This document shows positions 16,438-23,959 of a DNA stretch of 64,000 nucleotides, in pieces. The notes under the pieces are model-generated. The model was given only the letters and a program-made list of their open reading frames with translations. It was not told the DNA's origin and did no database searches. This stretch comes from Burkholderiales bacterium (lineage in GTDB: Bacteria; Pseudomonadota; Gammaproteobacteria; Burkholderiales; JAEUOS01), in the NCBI GenBank assembly GCA_016790635.1, contig JAEUOR010000034.1:124001-188000 (forward strand), written 5' to 3'. The translations under genes and the position numbers were made by a program. Every line of letters starts with the position of its first letter. Within the stretch, counting starts at the first letter, position 1.

Positions 16438-17076
16438 TTAATCGCGCGGCCCGCCGGCAGCGCGCAGAAATTCCTCGCGAAACTGCGGGCTGTCCGAAAA
16501 GCAGCCGGCGAAGGCCTGGGTCCGCACGCGCTCGTCCCCGCGCCGGTCCTCGCCCAGGAGCAGGCAGAGCTGTTCGGCCTCGATGACGCAGGCCGCGCCG
16601 CGCGCCCGGCCATGGCGCACCAGCGCTTCGGCGATGTCGCGGGTCATCCATTCCTGGTAGGTGAAGCGGTGGCCGATGGCGTCCACCAGGCGCGCGATGC
16701 GCCCGAAACCGTGCAGGCGACCGCCGGGGATGTAGGCCACGTGAGCGACGCCGCGAAACGGCACCAAGTGGTGCGGACAGACGCCGTGCACGGCGATCCC
16801 GCGCACCACCACCATGTCTTCGCGCGGATCATCGAAGCCCGCACCCAGCACGGCCGCCGGGTCAAGCGAGTAGCCGCCCAGAAGGCGCCGCTCCCACAAT
16901 TCGCGCACGCGGCGCGCGGTCTGTCCGGTGTGCGGCCCTTCCGGGGCCACGCCGCAGGCACGCAACAGGTCGGCGATCGCTCGCTCGAAAGCGGGCGCGT
17001 CAAAACTCCCGCTGCGCGCAATGCCCAGGACACCCTGCTCCGCCGCCGGATGGTCGTGATCGTGGCACTCTGACAT
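16438..17076 (-). CDS. folE: GTP cyclohydrolase I family protein
   Basis: A 212-residue FolE, which opens and rearranges the GTP imidazole ring to give dihydroneopterin triphosphate for tetrahydrofolate or tetrahydropterin synthesis. Zinc and active-site motif CPHHLVPF is intact, followed by GVAHVAYIPGG and the helix GRIARLVDAIGHRFTYQE. The later zinc Cys is in EAEQLCLLL; the common EAxHxC form has His where Gln stands here. The N-terminus is His-rich (SECHDHDHP). Start at 17076 follows CGGAG. It sits in a catabolic neighbourhood away from other folate genes, so it may be a second copy or supply a pterin cofactor. Confidence 0.85.
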   Translation of the reverse strand: MSECHDHDHPAAEQGVLGIARSGSFDAPAFERAIADLLRACGVAPEGPHTGQTARRVRELWERRLLGGYSLDPAAVLGAGFDDPREDMVVVRGIAVHGVCPHHLVPFRGVAHVAYIPGGRLHGFGRIARLVDAIGHRFTYQEWMTRDIAEALVRHGRARGAACVIEAEQLCLLLGEDRRGDERVRTQAFAGCFSDSPQFREEFLRAAGGPRD

Positions 17077-17168
17077 GGGAGGCTCCGAGGTGATCCGCTC
17101 AGTCATCAAGGCGCTCGTGCTAGGCTGCAAGCGACCGAAAGGCGAGAACAAGTGACGGGGAGCGAATC

Positions 17169-18131
17169 ATGACAGGAATTCTGGGCGAGGGCGAACACCG
17201 CTACCGCGTGGTGGAGGACTGGGCGCAGATCCCGGAGGGCTGGGAGTTCAAGGATGTCGCCGCGGTCGCGGTTGACAGCCGCGACCAGGTCTATGTGTTC
17301 AACCGCGGCGACCACCCGATGATGGTCTTCGATCGCGCCGGGAATTTCCTGCGCTCGTGGGGCGAAGGGACTTTCCCGCACGCGCACGGACTGTCGATCG
17401 ACGCCGAGGACAACCTGTACTGCACCGACGACGGCGGCCACTTCGTGCGCAAGTGCACGCCCGACGGCCGCGTCCTGCTGGAGATCGGCGTGCCCGGCAA
17501 GCCGGCGCCCTTCATGAGCGGCATGCCGTTTCACCGCTGCACGCATACCGCGCTTTCGCCTGCCGGCGATATCTACGTCAGCGACGGCTACGGCAACGCG
17601 CGCATCCATAAGTATTCGCCGGACGGCAAGCTGCTCTTCTCCTGGGGTTCGCCCGGCACCGATCCCGGGCAGTTCAACATCGCGCACAACATCGCCACCG
17701 ACGACGAAGGCTGGGTGTACGTGGCCGACCGCGAGAACCACCGCGTGCAGGTCTTCGACGAGCGCGGCCGTTATGAGACGCAGTGGGCCAACCTGCACCG
17801 CCCCTGCGGCCTTTTTTGCTGCGACGGCAAGACGCCGCGCTTTGTCGTGGGTGAATTGGGCCCTTCCCTGCCGGTCAATCGCAATCACCCCAATATCGGC
17901 CCGCGCCTGTCGATCGTCGATGCCAAGGGCGCGCTTATCGCGCGCCTGGGCGGCGAAGCCGGACCGGGCCTTGAGACGGGCAAGTTTGTCGCCCCGCACG
18001 GCCTGGCGCTGGATTCGCGCGGTGACATCTACGTGGGCGAAGTCAGCTACACCGAGTACCCGCGCCTGTTCCCGGGCAACACCATTCCCTGGCGGATGCG
18101 CTCGCTGCAAAAGCTCGAACGCCTGTCTTGA
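17169..18131 (+). CDS. NHL-repeat six-bladed beta-propeller protein
   Basis: A 320-residue propeller built from NHL-type repeats; examples are AAVAVDSRDQVYVFNRGDH, HGLSIDAEDNLYCTDDG, TALSPAGDIYVSDGYGNAR and IATDDEGWVYVADRENHR. It has no signal peptide. Related proteins are often labelled peptidyl-alpha-hydroxyglycine alpha-amidating lyase-like, but that activity is not shown for bacterial members. Many occur beside ring-cleavage or lactonase-type genes, and here a VOC dioxygenase-like gene follows after 47 bases. The function could be hydrolytic (lactonase-like) or binding; sequence alone does not decide. Confidence 0.8.
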   Translation: MTGILGEGEHRYRVVEDWAQIPEGWEFKDVAAVAVDSRDQVYVFNRGDHPMMVFDRAGNFLRSWGEGTFPHAHGLSIDAEDNLYCTDDGGHFVRKCTPDGRVLLEIGVPGKPAPFMSGMPFHRCTHTALSPAGDIYVSDGYGNARIHKYSPDGKLLFSWGSPGTDPGQFNIAHNIATDDEGWVYVADRENHRVQVFDERGRYETQWANLHRPCGLFCCDGKTPRFVVGELGPSLPVNRNHPNIGPRLSIVDAKGALIARLGGEAGPGLETGKFVAPHGLALDSRGDIYVGEVSYTEYPRLFPGNTIPWRMRSLQKLERLS

Positions 18132-18178
18132 CGCCGCGTCGCCAGCGCCGATTCCTGCCGACGAAGGAGACCATTGCC

Positions 18179-18766
18179 ATGGCCCGCATCCGCCCGACCA
18201 AGTTCGCCCACATCGTCTACCGCACGCGCAACTTTGAAAAGATGCTCGACTGGTACGCGCAGGTCTTCGACGCCAAGGTGCGGCACCAGGACCCGGTGCT
18301 GGCCTTCCTCACCTACGACGACGAGCACCACCGCATGGCCTTCGTCAACATGGCGCTCTTGGCACCGGACGCGACCGACATGAAAAAGCAGGGCGCGATC
18401 GGGGTCGATCACGTCGCCTACACCTACTCCTCGCTCAAGGACCTGTTCGAGAACTACGCGCAGTTGAAAGAGCGCGGCATCACGCCCTACTGGTGCCTGC
18501 ACCACGGCATCACGGTGTCGATGTACTACGCCGACCCGGACGGCAACCAGATGGAGTTCCAGGTCGACGCATTCACCTCCAACGAGGAGGCCAACGCGTT
18601 CATGTCCGGCCCGGGGTTCGCGCAGAATCCGATCGGCGTCGAGTACGACCCGGACGACTGGCTGGCCAAGCTGCGCGCGGGCGCGCCCGAGTCGGAGTTT
18701 TTGCCGCGCACCGTGCACTTGCCGGTCTCGCCGGTACGCGGCTCGGGCGGCCCGCCACCGGCCTGA
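18179..18766 (+). CDS. VOC-family protein (type I extradiol dioxygenase-like)
   Basis: A 195-residue vicinal-oxygen-chelate protein. Metal-ligand candidates are His in KFAHIVYRT (residue 11), His in IGVDHVAYT (about residue 79) and Glu in DGNQMEFQV, matching the 2-His-1-Glu set of extradiol dioxygenases and glyoxalase-like enzymes. HHGITVSMYYADPDGN is typical of catechol 2,3-dioxygenase-like domains. The start at 18179 has AAGGAG at good spacing. A strong hairpin follows the stop. It may act in ring cleavage or isomerisation with its neighbours, which is inference from family and context. Confidence 0.82.
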   Translation: MARIRPTKFAHIVYRTRNFEKMLDWYAQVFDAKVRHQDPVLAFLTYDDEHHRMAFVNMALLAPDATDMKKQGAIGVDHVAYTYSSLKDLFENYAQLKERGITPYWCLHHGITVSMYYADPDGNQMEFQVDAFTSNEEANAFMSGPGFAQNPIGVEYDPDDWLAKLRAGAPESEFLPRTVHLPVSPVRGSGGPPPA

Positions 18767-18789
18767 GGCATGGGCCGCTGCGGAACATG

Positions 18790-18814
18790 GCGCCGCCGGT
18801 TCGGCGGCGCTTTC
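18790..18814 (+). terminator. Rho-independent-type terminator after VOC gene
   Basis: GCGCCGCCG, a 3-base loop GTT and CGGCGGCGC form a perfect 9-bp stem, followed by TTTCT. The T-run is short but the stem is very stable. It lies 23 bases after the stop of the VOC gene and just before the convergent amidohydrolase end. Confidence 0.65.
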
Positions 18815-18830
18815 TCGATGACGCCGGCCT

Positions 18831-19919
18831 TCAACCCTGGCGTGCCGCGCGCATGCCTGGCAGGATGCGCAGCGCGTTGTCGCGCTCGATGGCGCGCAGG
18901 TCGGCGCCACTGAAGACCTCGGCCAGGCCCTTGGTGTGGTCCGCCGCGGTGCGGTAGGGATAGTCGGTGCCGTAGACGATCTGCGAGACGGGAATGAACT
19001 TGGACAGCGCGCCCATCGCCACCGGGTTGGCGGTCTGCGCCGTATCGTAGTAGAACCCGCGCAGTTCGGCCAGCACCCGCTCGCGATCAAAGCCGCGATT
19101 GCGCATCATTGCCTGACCGTGGATCCACACCAGGAAACGTTCGGTCAGGGAGCCGATGGTTCCACCGGCATGGGAAAAGATGAAATTGACGTCCTTGCAG
19201 CGCCGCGCCGTGCCGGTGAAGATCAGGTCTGCGATGGTGCGCGTGGTGTCGGTGCCCCACTCGATCAGCCCGGTCGGCATGCCGATGCCCACATTGACGC
19301 AGCACGACGGATCGTTAGGGTGCGTATACGCGGTTGCCTTGCGGCGATTGAGCTCATCCATGACGGCGGCGAATTCCTTGTTGCCGAGGTAGCGGTTGTT
19401 GTAGCTGGTCATGAAAGCCACGCCCTCCGCCTTGAGGGTGTCGAGCGCGTACTCGATCTCGCGCAGCGTCGCATCGACGTGCGGCATGGGCAGGAGCGCG
19501 AACATGCGAAAGCGCCCGCGCGACTCGTCTGCCAGCTTCCGGGCGTACTCGTTGGACGCGCGTGCCACGTCCGCGGCGTCGCGGGCGTTGAGAAAACCGA
19601 TCGCCGGCTGGGTCGGCGAGGTGATCGCCGTGGCGACGCCACCGCGGTCGAGGTCATCGATGGAGCGCTGCGGGGTCCAGTTGTTGACGGGCGGGGAGTC
19701 CAGCTTGGCGCTCTTCAAGGCGTTGACCCACGCCGGCGGCGAGATGTGGTGATGTACGTCGATGCGATGTGGTTCATTCGACGCGGTAGTGGCGCAACCC
19801 GCGGCGGACAGCGCGCCCAGCGCTCCCAGGCCGGCCAGAAATCCGCGCCTACCCGCGCTTGGCGAGAGGTCAGGACAACAGACGCAGGCCAGGCGGTTGC
19901 TCACGTTGGGTTCCGACAT
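18831..19919 (-). CDS. Amidohydrolase (ACMSD-like), predicted Tat-exported lipoprotein
   Basis: A 362-residue amidohydrolase-2 family protein. The metal site begins with RIDVHHHISPP, and later TSYNNRY, THPNDPS, FSHAGG and YGTDYPYR mark the TIM barrel of ACMSD-type decarboxylases and hydrolases. The N-terminus combines a twin-arginine motif (GRRGFLAGLG) with a lipobox-like SAAGC, so it looks like a Tat-translocated lipoprotein. Before the arginines lies an unusual Cys-rich segment, LACVCCPDL. Start at 19919 follows AAGGAG. The reaction might be decarboxylation or hydrolysis of an aromatic-derived acid; substrate unknown. Confidence 0.85.
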   Translation of the reverse strand: MSEPNVSNRLACVCCPDLSPSAGRRGFLAGLGALGALSAAGCATTASNEPHRIDVHHHISPPAWVNALKSAKLDSPPVNNWTPQRSIDDLDRGGVATAITSPTQPAIGFLNARDAADVARASNEYARKLADESRGRFRMFALLPMPHVDATLREIEYALDTLKAEGVAFMTSYNNRYLGNKEFAAVMDELNRRKATAYTHPNDPSCCVNVGIGMPTGLIEWGTDTTRTIADLIFTGTARRCKDVNFIFSHAGGTIGSLTERFLVWIHGQAMMRNRGFDRERVLAELRGFYYDTAQTANPVAMGALSKFIPVSQIVYGTDYPYRTAADHTKGLAEVFSGADLRAIERDNALRILPGMRAARQG

Positions 19920-20040
19920 CGTGTCTCCTTTTTGAAGTCGTTTCTTGTTCTCGCGCTCGCAAGTGCGAGCGTGCCGGACTACGGCGTCGAGTATATTCGC
20001 AGCTCCCTCCTGGTCCGTCGCCGACCTGCGACATCGCCGC

Positions 20041-20721
20041 ATGAACCCGCCGCTTTCCGGCAAGCGCATTCTCCTCACCCAGGCCGATGAGTTCATGGGG
20101 CCCGCAGTGCGCGAGATCCTTTCGGAACAAGGCGCGGAAGTCGTCGCCGATCGTGCCAGCCTCATCGCGCCGGACGCGCCGGCGCGCGTTATCGCTGCCG
20201 CCGGTCACATTGATGTGCTCGTCGCCAATCTGGCCTGGCCAGCGCCGTCTTCATCCGCCGTCGAGGCGTCCGAGTCCGAGTGGCGTGACACATTCGCCGC
20301 CCTGGTCGACCCGCTGCCGCGCCTGGTGCGCGCGGTGCTGCCGGCGATGATCGCGCGCCGCGCCGGCAAGATCGTGGTCATCGGCAGCTCGTCGGCCTTG
20401 CGCGGCATGAAGCGCACCTCCACCTACAGCGCGGCGCGCGGGGCGCAACTCGCTTACGTGCAGGCGGTCGGCGCCGAAGTCGCCCCGCACAACGTGCAGG
20501 TCAACGCGATCGCACAGAACTTTGTCGAGAACCTGACCTACTATGGTCCCGAGGTGCAGGCCAATCCCAAGTTCCAGGAACGCCTGAAGCGCGAGGTGCC
20601 GCTCGGCCGGCTGGTCAGTGCGCGCGAGGACGCGGCCTTCATCGCCTACCTGTGCAGCGCTGCGGCCGACTGCTTCGTCGGCCAGGTGTTCCCGGTCTGC
20701 GGCGGCTGGGTGACGCGATGA
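20041..20721 (+). CDS. Probable halohydrin dehalogenase (SDR-related)
   Basis: A 226-residue SDR-fold protein without the SDR cofactor motif TGxxxGxG. At that place it has T13-QADE-F18-M-G20, the T-X4-F/Y-X-G motif that forms the halide/nucleophile pocket of halohydrin dehalogenases. Its catalytic residues fit S116-X12-Y129-X3-R133, the Ser-Tyr-Arg triad of that family in place of Ser-Tyr-Lys. The C-terminal part (NPKFQERLKREVPLGRL, then GQVFPVCGGW) also resembles HheA/HheC as I remember them. Such enzymes convert vicinal haloalcohols to epoxides and open epoxides with nucleophiles, without NAD(P). The stop overlaps the thioredoxin start (ATGA), followed by a Rieske oxygenase. The assignment is by motifs only. 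Confidence 0.75.
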   Translation: MNPPLSGKRILLTQADEFMGPAVREILSEQGAEVVADRASLIAPDAPARVIAAAGHIDVLVANLAWPAPSSSAVEASESEWRDTFAALVDPLPRLVRAVLPAMIARRAGKIVVIGSSSALRGMKRTSTYSAARGAQLAYVQAVGAEVAPHNVQVNAIAQNFVENLTYYGPEVQANPKFQERLKREVPLGRLVSAREDAAFIAYLCSAAADCFVGQVFPVCGGWVTR

Positions 20722-21038
20722 CCGACGCTTTCGTCAACCCCGAGCCGGCGCGCGGCGAGATCGATGCGCTCCAGGGTGCCACGCTGCTCGAGTTCGGCAC
20801 TGCCTGGTGCGGCCATTGCCGGCGCGCTCAACCCCTGATCGCCGCGGCTTTGGCAGCGCGCCCGGCACTGCGCCATCTGCGCATTGAAGACGGCCCGGGC
20901 CGGCCCCTCGGCCGCTCGTTCAAGGTCAAGCAATGGCCGACCCTGGTGTTCCTGCGCGACGGCGCGGAGGCGGAGCGACTGGTACGCCCGCAGGCCGAAG
21001 CCGACATCGCCGCGGCGCTCGCGCGTATCGGAGCCTAG
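20718..21038 (+). CDS. Thioredoxin-family protein
   Basis: A 106-residue thioredoxin-fold protein. The active site is FGTAWCGHCRRA with WCGHC in place of thioredoxin's WCGPC, more like PDI, and the cis-Pro loop is KQWPTLVFL. There is no signal peptide, so it should be a cytoplasmic dithiol reductant or oxidant. The ATG overlaps the stop of the dehalogenase-like gene by four bases and the stop lies four bases before the TTG of the Rieske gene, so all three are co-translated. It may keep one of these partners reduced, which is inference. Confidence 0.88.
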   Translation: MTDAFVNPEPARGEIDALQGATLLEFGTAWCGHCRRAQPLIAAALAARPALRHLRIEDGPGRPLGRSFKVKQWPTLVFLRDGAEAERLVRPQAEADIAAALARIGA

Positions 21039-21042
21039 CGCC

Positions 21043-22206
21043 TTGCAGCAGCGCGTCCTTCCCGTCACGATCAAGGCCATGCTCGCCGATGTGCGGCGCC
21101 AGGCGGCCGCCGGCACCCAGGATCGGGGCGAGGCCGAGGTACGCGTGCCCGTGACCCGCTACCACGACCCCGCGTGGCTGGCGGCTGAACGTGCGACGCT
21201 CTTCTCCCGCCTGCCGCTGATCGTCGCGCATTCAAGCGAGATCCGGCCCGGCGAGGCGCTCGCGAACGATGCCAGCGGCGTGCCGATTCTGCTGGTGCGC
21301 GACGAGCAGGGAACGCTGCGCGCGTTTCTGAACGTCTGCCGGCATCGCGGCATGCGACTGCTCGAGCCGGCGGCGTCGGCCGCTGCGAAGAAAAGCCTGG
21401 TGTGCGGCTACCACGGCTGGACCTACCAACTCGATGGCCGCCTGCGCCACCGCGCCTGGGAGGATGCCTTCGATCCCTTGCCCGAAGAGCAGAACGCCCT
21501 TGTGCCGCTGCCCTGCGAAGAGCGCCACGGCTTCGTCTGGGTGATTCCCGCGCGTGACGCGGAGATCGACATCGCTGAGCATCTGGGCGTGCTGGATGCC
21601 GAACTGGCCTGGTTCGGCATCGACGGCATGACGGTCTTCCGCACCGTCGACACCGTCTACGCCGCCAACTGGAAACTCATCATGGATGCGTTTCTGGAGT
21701 ACTACCATATCCGCATCCTGCATCGTGACACCATCCAGCCGTTTTTCGCCAACGGGGTCGCCGGTTGCCTGAAGGCCGGGCCGCATATCGCCGCGATGGT
21801 GGCGCGCAAGACCGCACTTGAAGAGTTCGCCGACCCGCTGGAACGCGATGCGTTGTGCAAGCTGGTCACGCCCACTTACGTCCTTTTCCCCAACACGGTG
21901 CTGGTGAATCATCCCGACTACCTGAGCCTGATCACCGTCTTTCCGACCGGGCCGGACTCGCACCGCTGGGTGCACCGCATGCTGATCCCCGTCGCCAAGG
22001 CGACGCCGGACTGGACGCCGCATTGGGAGAAAACCTTTCGCCTGCTCGAAGAGACCGTGTTCGAGAAGGAAGACGTCGCCACCGCGGTCGCGATCCAGCA
22101 AGGCATCCTCTGCGGCGCCAACACGCACATGACCTTCGGCCGGGTCGAGCGCAACGTCGGCTGGTTTCACGACGAGGTTGCACGCGCGGTCGGCCGAGCG
22201 GGTTAG
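21043..22206 (+). CDS. Rieske non-heme iron oxygenase, alpha subunit
   Basis: A 387-residue aromatic ring-hydroxylating oxygenase alpha subunit. The Rieske 2Fe-2S ligands are in NVCRHRGM and VCGYHGWTY (about residues 98 and 120). The mononuclear iron site is in LEYYHIRILHRDT (His near 222 and 227) plus an Asp in EKEDVATAV. No beta subunit, ferredoxin or reductase gene is adjacent. The start is uncertain: TTG at 21043 has GGAG at fair spacing and sits four bases after the thioredoxin stop; ATG at 21079 has only a weak site. Its placement in an operon with the dehalogenase-like gene suggests xenobiotic or halogenated substrate turnover. Confidence 0.9.
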   Translation: MQQRVLPVTIKAMLADVRRQAAAGTQDRGEAEVRVPVTRYHDPAWLAAERATLFSRLPLIVAHSSEIRPGEALANDASGVPILLVRDEQGTLRAFLNVCRHRGMRLLEPAASAAAKKSLVCGYHGWTYQLDGRLRHRAWEDAFDPLPEEQNALVPLPCEERHGFVWVIPARDAEIDIAEHLGVLDAELAWFGIDGMTVFRTVDTVYAANWKLIMDAFLEYYHIRILHRDTIQPFFANGVAGCLKAGPHIAAMVARKTALEEFADPLERDALCKLVTPTYVLFPNTVLVNHPDYLSLITVFPTGPDSHRWVHRMLIPVAKATPDWTPHWEKTFRLLEETVFEKEDVATAVAIQQGILCGANTHMTFGRVERNVGWFHDEVARAVGRAG

Positions 22207-22245
22207 AGTTCGGGTTTTCCACCAAGCGCGCAGCGCGCCCCGCCC

Positions 22246-22644
22246 ATGGCAGACGCCAATCCCTTCGCCCCGCCGCAAGCCCGCGTCGATGCCGTCGATC
22301 CGGACTCCGCCGAACGCCTGGAGAAACTGGCCAGTGGCCAGAAACTGGTGATCTGGTCGATCGTCCTGAGCCTGGCGTCGATGGCCCTGCAATTCGTGAT
22401 CGGCCCGTTGGCGTTCGTGATCGGCTTCGCCACCCTCATTTTGAGCATCATCGGCGTATTGCGCCTGTGCAATGGTTTCGGCTATGGCACAGGCCACAAG
22501 GTGGTCTACATCATCTGTCTTTTCATCCCGCTCGTCAGCCTCATCATGCTGATCATCCTCTCGGTCCGCGCGACACGCCATCTGCGAGAAGGCGGGTACA
22601 CGGTCGGCCTGATGGGCGCCTCGAAGACCAGCATCCTTAGGTGA
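22246..22644 (+). CDS. Small membrane protein with NPFxPPxAxVD N-terminal motif
   Basis: A 132-residue hypothetical protein. It starts with MADANPFAPPQARVDAVD, a short motif (NP[YF]xPPxxxV) that precedes many unrelated membrane domains in proteobacteria. A cytoplasmic linker is followed by about three hydrophobic segments (LVIWSIVLSLASMALQFV, a Gly/Ile-rich stretch and VVYIICLFIPLVSLIMLII) and a charged tail. No catalytic motif is visible. A protein with a similar opening (SPFEPPKANVEV) is at 39052-39486. The function is unknown. Confidence 0.7.
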   Translation: MADANPFAPPQARVDAVDPDSAERLEKLASGQKLVIWSIVLSLASMALQFVIGPLAFVIGFATLILSIIGVLRLCNGFGYGTGHKVVYIICLFIPLVSLIMLIILSVRATRHLREGGYTVGLMGASKTSILR

Positions 22645-22658
22645 AGAAGGACCTGCCC

Positions 22659-22907
22659 ATGCTCGAACTGCGTCCCAACTGCGAGTGTTGCGACCGCGAC
22701 CTGCCACCCGACACGACCGAGGCGCGCATCTGCACCTACGAGTGCACCTTCTGCGCAAATTGCGCGGACGCGGTCCTCAAGGGACGCTGCCCTAATTGCG
22801 GCGGCGACCTGGTCCAGCGCCCGCGCCGGCCGCCGGAACGACTGGCCAGGCACCCCGCGTCGACGCGTCGGGTACTCAAGAGCGCCGGCTGTCCCACCCA
22901 CTCCTGA
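22659..22907 (+). CDS. DUF1272-domain small zinc-ribbon-like protein
   Basis: An 82-residue protein matching the DUF1272 pattern MLELRPNCECCDRDLPP, then ICTYECTFCANCADAVL and CPNCGGDLVQRP. Four CxxC-type pairs suggest one or two bound zinc ions. The ATG at 22659 has AAGGA about 8 bases upstream and gives the family's usual N-terminus; a GTG at 22641 overlapping the previous stop is the alternative. The C-terminal 25 residues go beyond the family core. The biological role of DUF1272 proteins is not known to me. Confidence 0.85.
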   Translation: MLELRPNCECCDRDLPPDTTEARICTYECTFCANCADAVLKGRCPNCGGDLVQRPRRPPERLARHPASTRRVLKSAGCPTHS

Positions 22908-22918
22908 AAGCACATCCC

Positions 22919-23959
22919 ATGGGCGACCTGGCAAGCTTCCTCGGCACCGATTTGCCCATCATCCAGGCGCCGATGGCAGGATCTCAGGGCAGCGCGCTGG
23001 CGATTGCCGTGTGCAACGCGGGAGGTCTGGGGTCTCTGCCTTGCGCGATGCTGTCGACCGAAGCCATGCAGGGCGAGCTGGCAGCGATCCGCGCCGCCAC
23101 CGATCGCCCGTTCAACGTCAATTTCTTCTGCCACACCCCGCCGGTTGCGGACCCTGCACGCGAAGCCGCATGGCGCGCGTCACTTGCCCCCTACTACGCG
23201 GAATTCGGCATCGATCCGGCAAGTGTTCCGGAAGGACCGGGCCGCAATCCGTTCTCGGCGGCCGCCGCCGCGGTGCTCGAAGCGTTCCGTCCCGCCGTCG
23301 TGAGCTTTCATTTCGGCCTGCCTGCGGCCGATCTCCTGGCGCGCGTCAAGGCGCTGGGCGCCAAGGTGCTCTCTTCCGCGACCACGGTGGCCGAAGCGCG
23401 CTGGCTGGAAGCCCGCGGTGCGGATGCCATCATCGCGCAAGGCGTCGAAGCAGGCGGGCATCGCGGCATGTTTCTGGCGCAAGACATCGCCACCCAGGTC
23501 GGCACCTTCGCCCTCCTGCCACAGGTGGTACGCGCGGTGCGTGTGCCCGTGATCGCCGCCGGTGGCATCGCCGATGCCCGGGGCGTCGCGGCTGCACTGG
23601 CCCTGGGCGCAGCCGGCGTGCAGGTAGGCACCGCCTACCTATGCTGCCCCGAAGCGACCACCAGCCGCGTGCATCGCGCTGCCCTCATGAGCGAGGCCGC
23701 CTCCGATACGGCCCTGACCAACCTTTTCAGCGGCCGGCCAGCGCGCGGCATCGTCAATCGGTTCATGCGTGAAGCCGGGCCGATGAGCGCTTTGGCGCCA
23801 GCGTTTCCTTTGGCGACCTCCGGAATGGCGCCGCTCAGAGCCAAGTCGGAGGCCGCCGGCAGCGGCGATTTCTCACCGCTCTGGAGTGGGCAGAACGCGA
23901 GCGCCTGTCGGGAGATTCCCGCCGCGCAGGTGACCCGTGAACTGGCTTCAGGAGCCTGA
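22919..23959 (+). CDS. Nitronate monooxygenase (NPD/2-nitropropane dioxygenase-like)
   Basis: A 346-residue FMN-dependent TIM-barrel protein. Family motifs are IIQAPMAGSQG at the N-terminus, IIAQGVEAGGHRG with the catalytic His (about residue 181), VPVIAAGGIADARGV and GAAGVQVGTAYL for phosphate and flavin binding. It oxidises propionate-3-nitronate or alkyl nitronates, a detoxification step. The C-terminal SGQNASACRE segment is typical of class I enzymes. Its end overlaps the convergent maf gene by 12 bases. Confidence 0.9.
   Translation: MGDLASFLGTDLPIIQAPMAGSQGSALAIAVCNAGGLGSLPCAMLSTEAMQGELAAIRAATDRPFNVNFFCHTPPVADPAREAAWRASLAPYYAEFGIDPASVPEGPGRNPFSAAAAAVLEAFRPAVVSFHFGLPAADLLARVKALGAKVLSSATTVAEARWLEARGADAIIAQGVEAGGHRGMFLAQDIATQVGTFALLPQVVRAVRVPVIAAGGIADARGVAAALALGAAGVQVGTAYLCCPEATTSRVHRAALMSEAASDTALTNLFSGRPARGIVNRFMREAGPMSALAPAFPLATSGMAPLRAKSEAAGSGDFSPLWSGQNASACREIPAAQVTRELASGA

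Noticed and set aside
22641..22658. GTG start of the DUF1272 gene overlapping the previous stop
   Set aside because: The ATG at 22659 has a good AAGGA site and gives exactly the family N-terminus MLELRPN.
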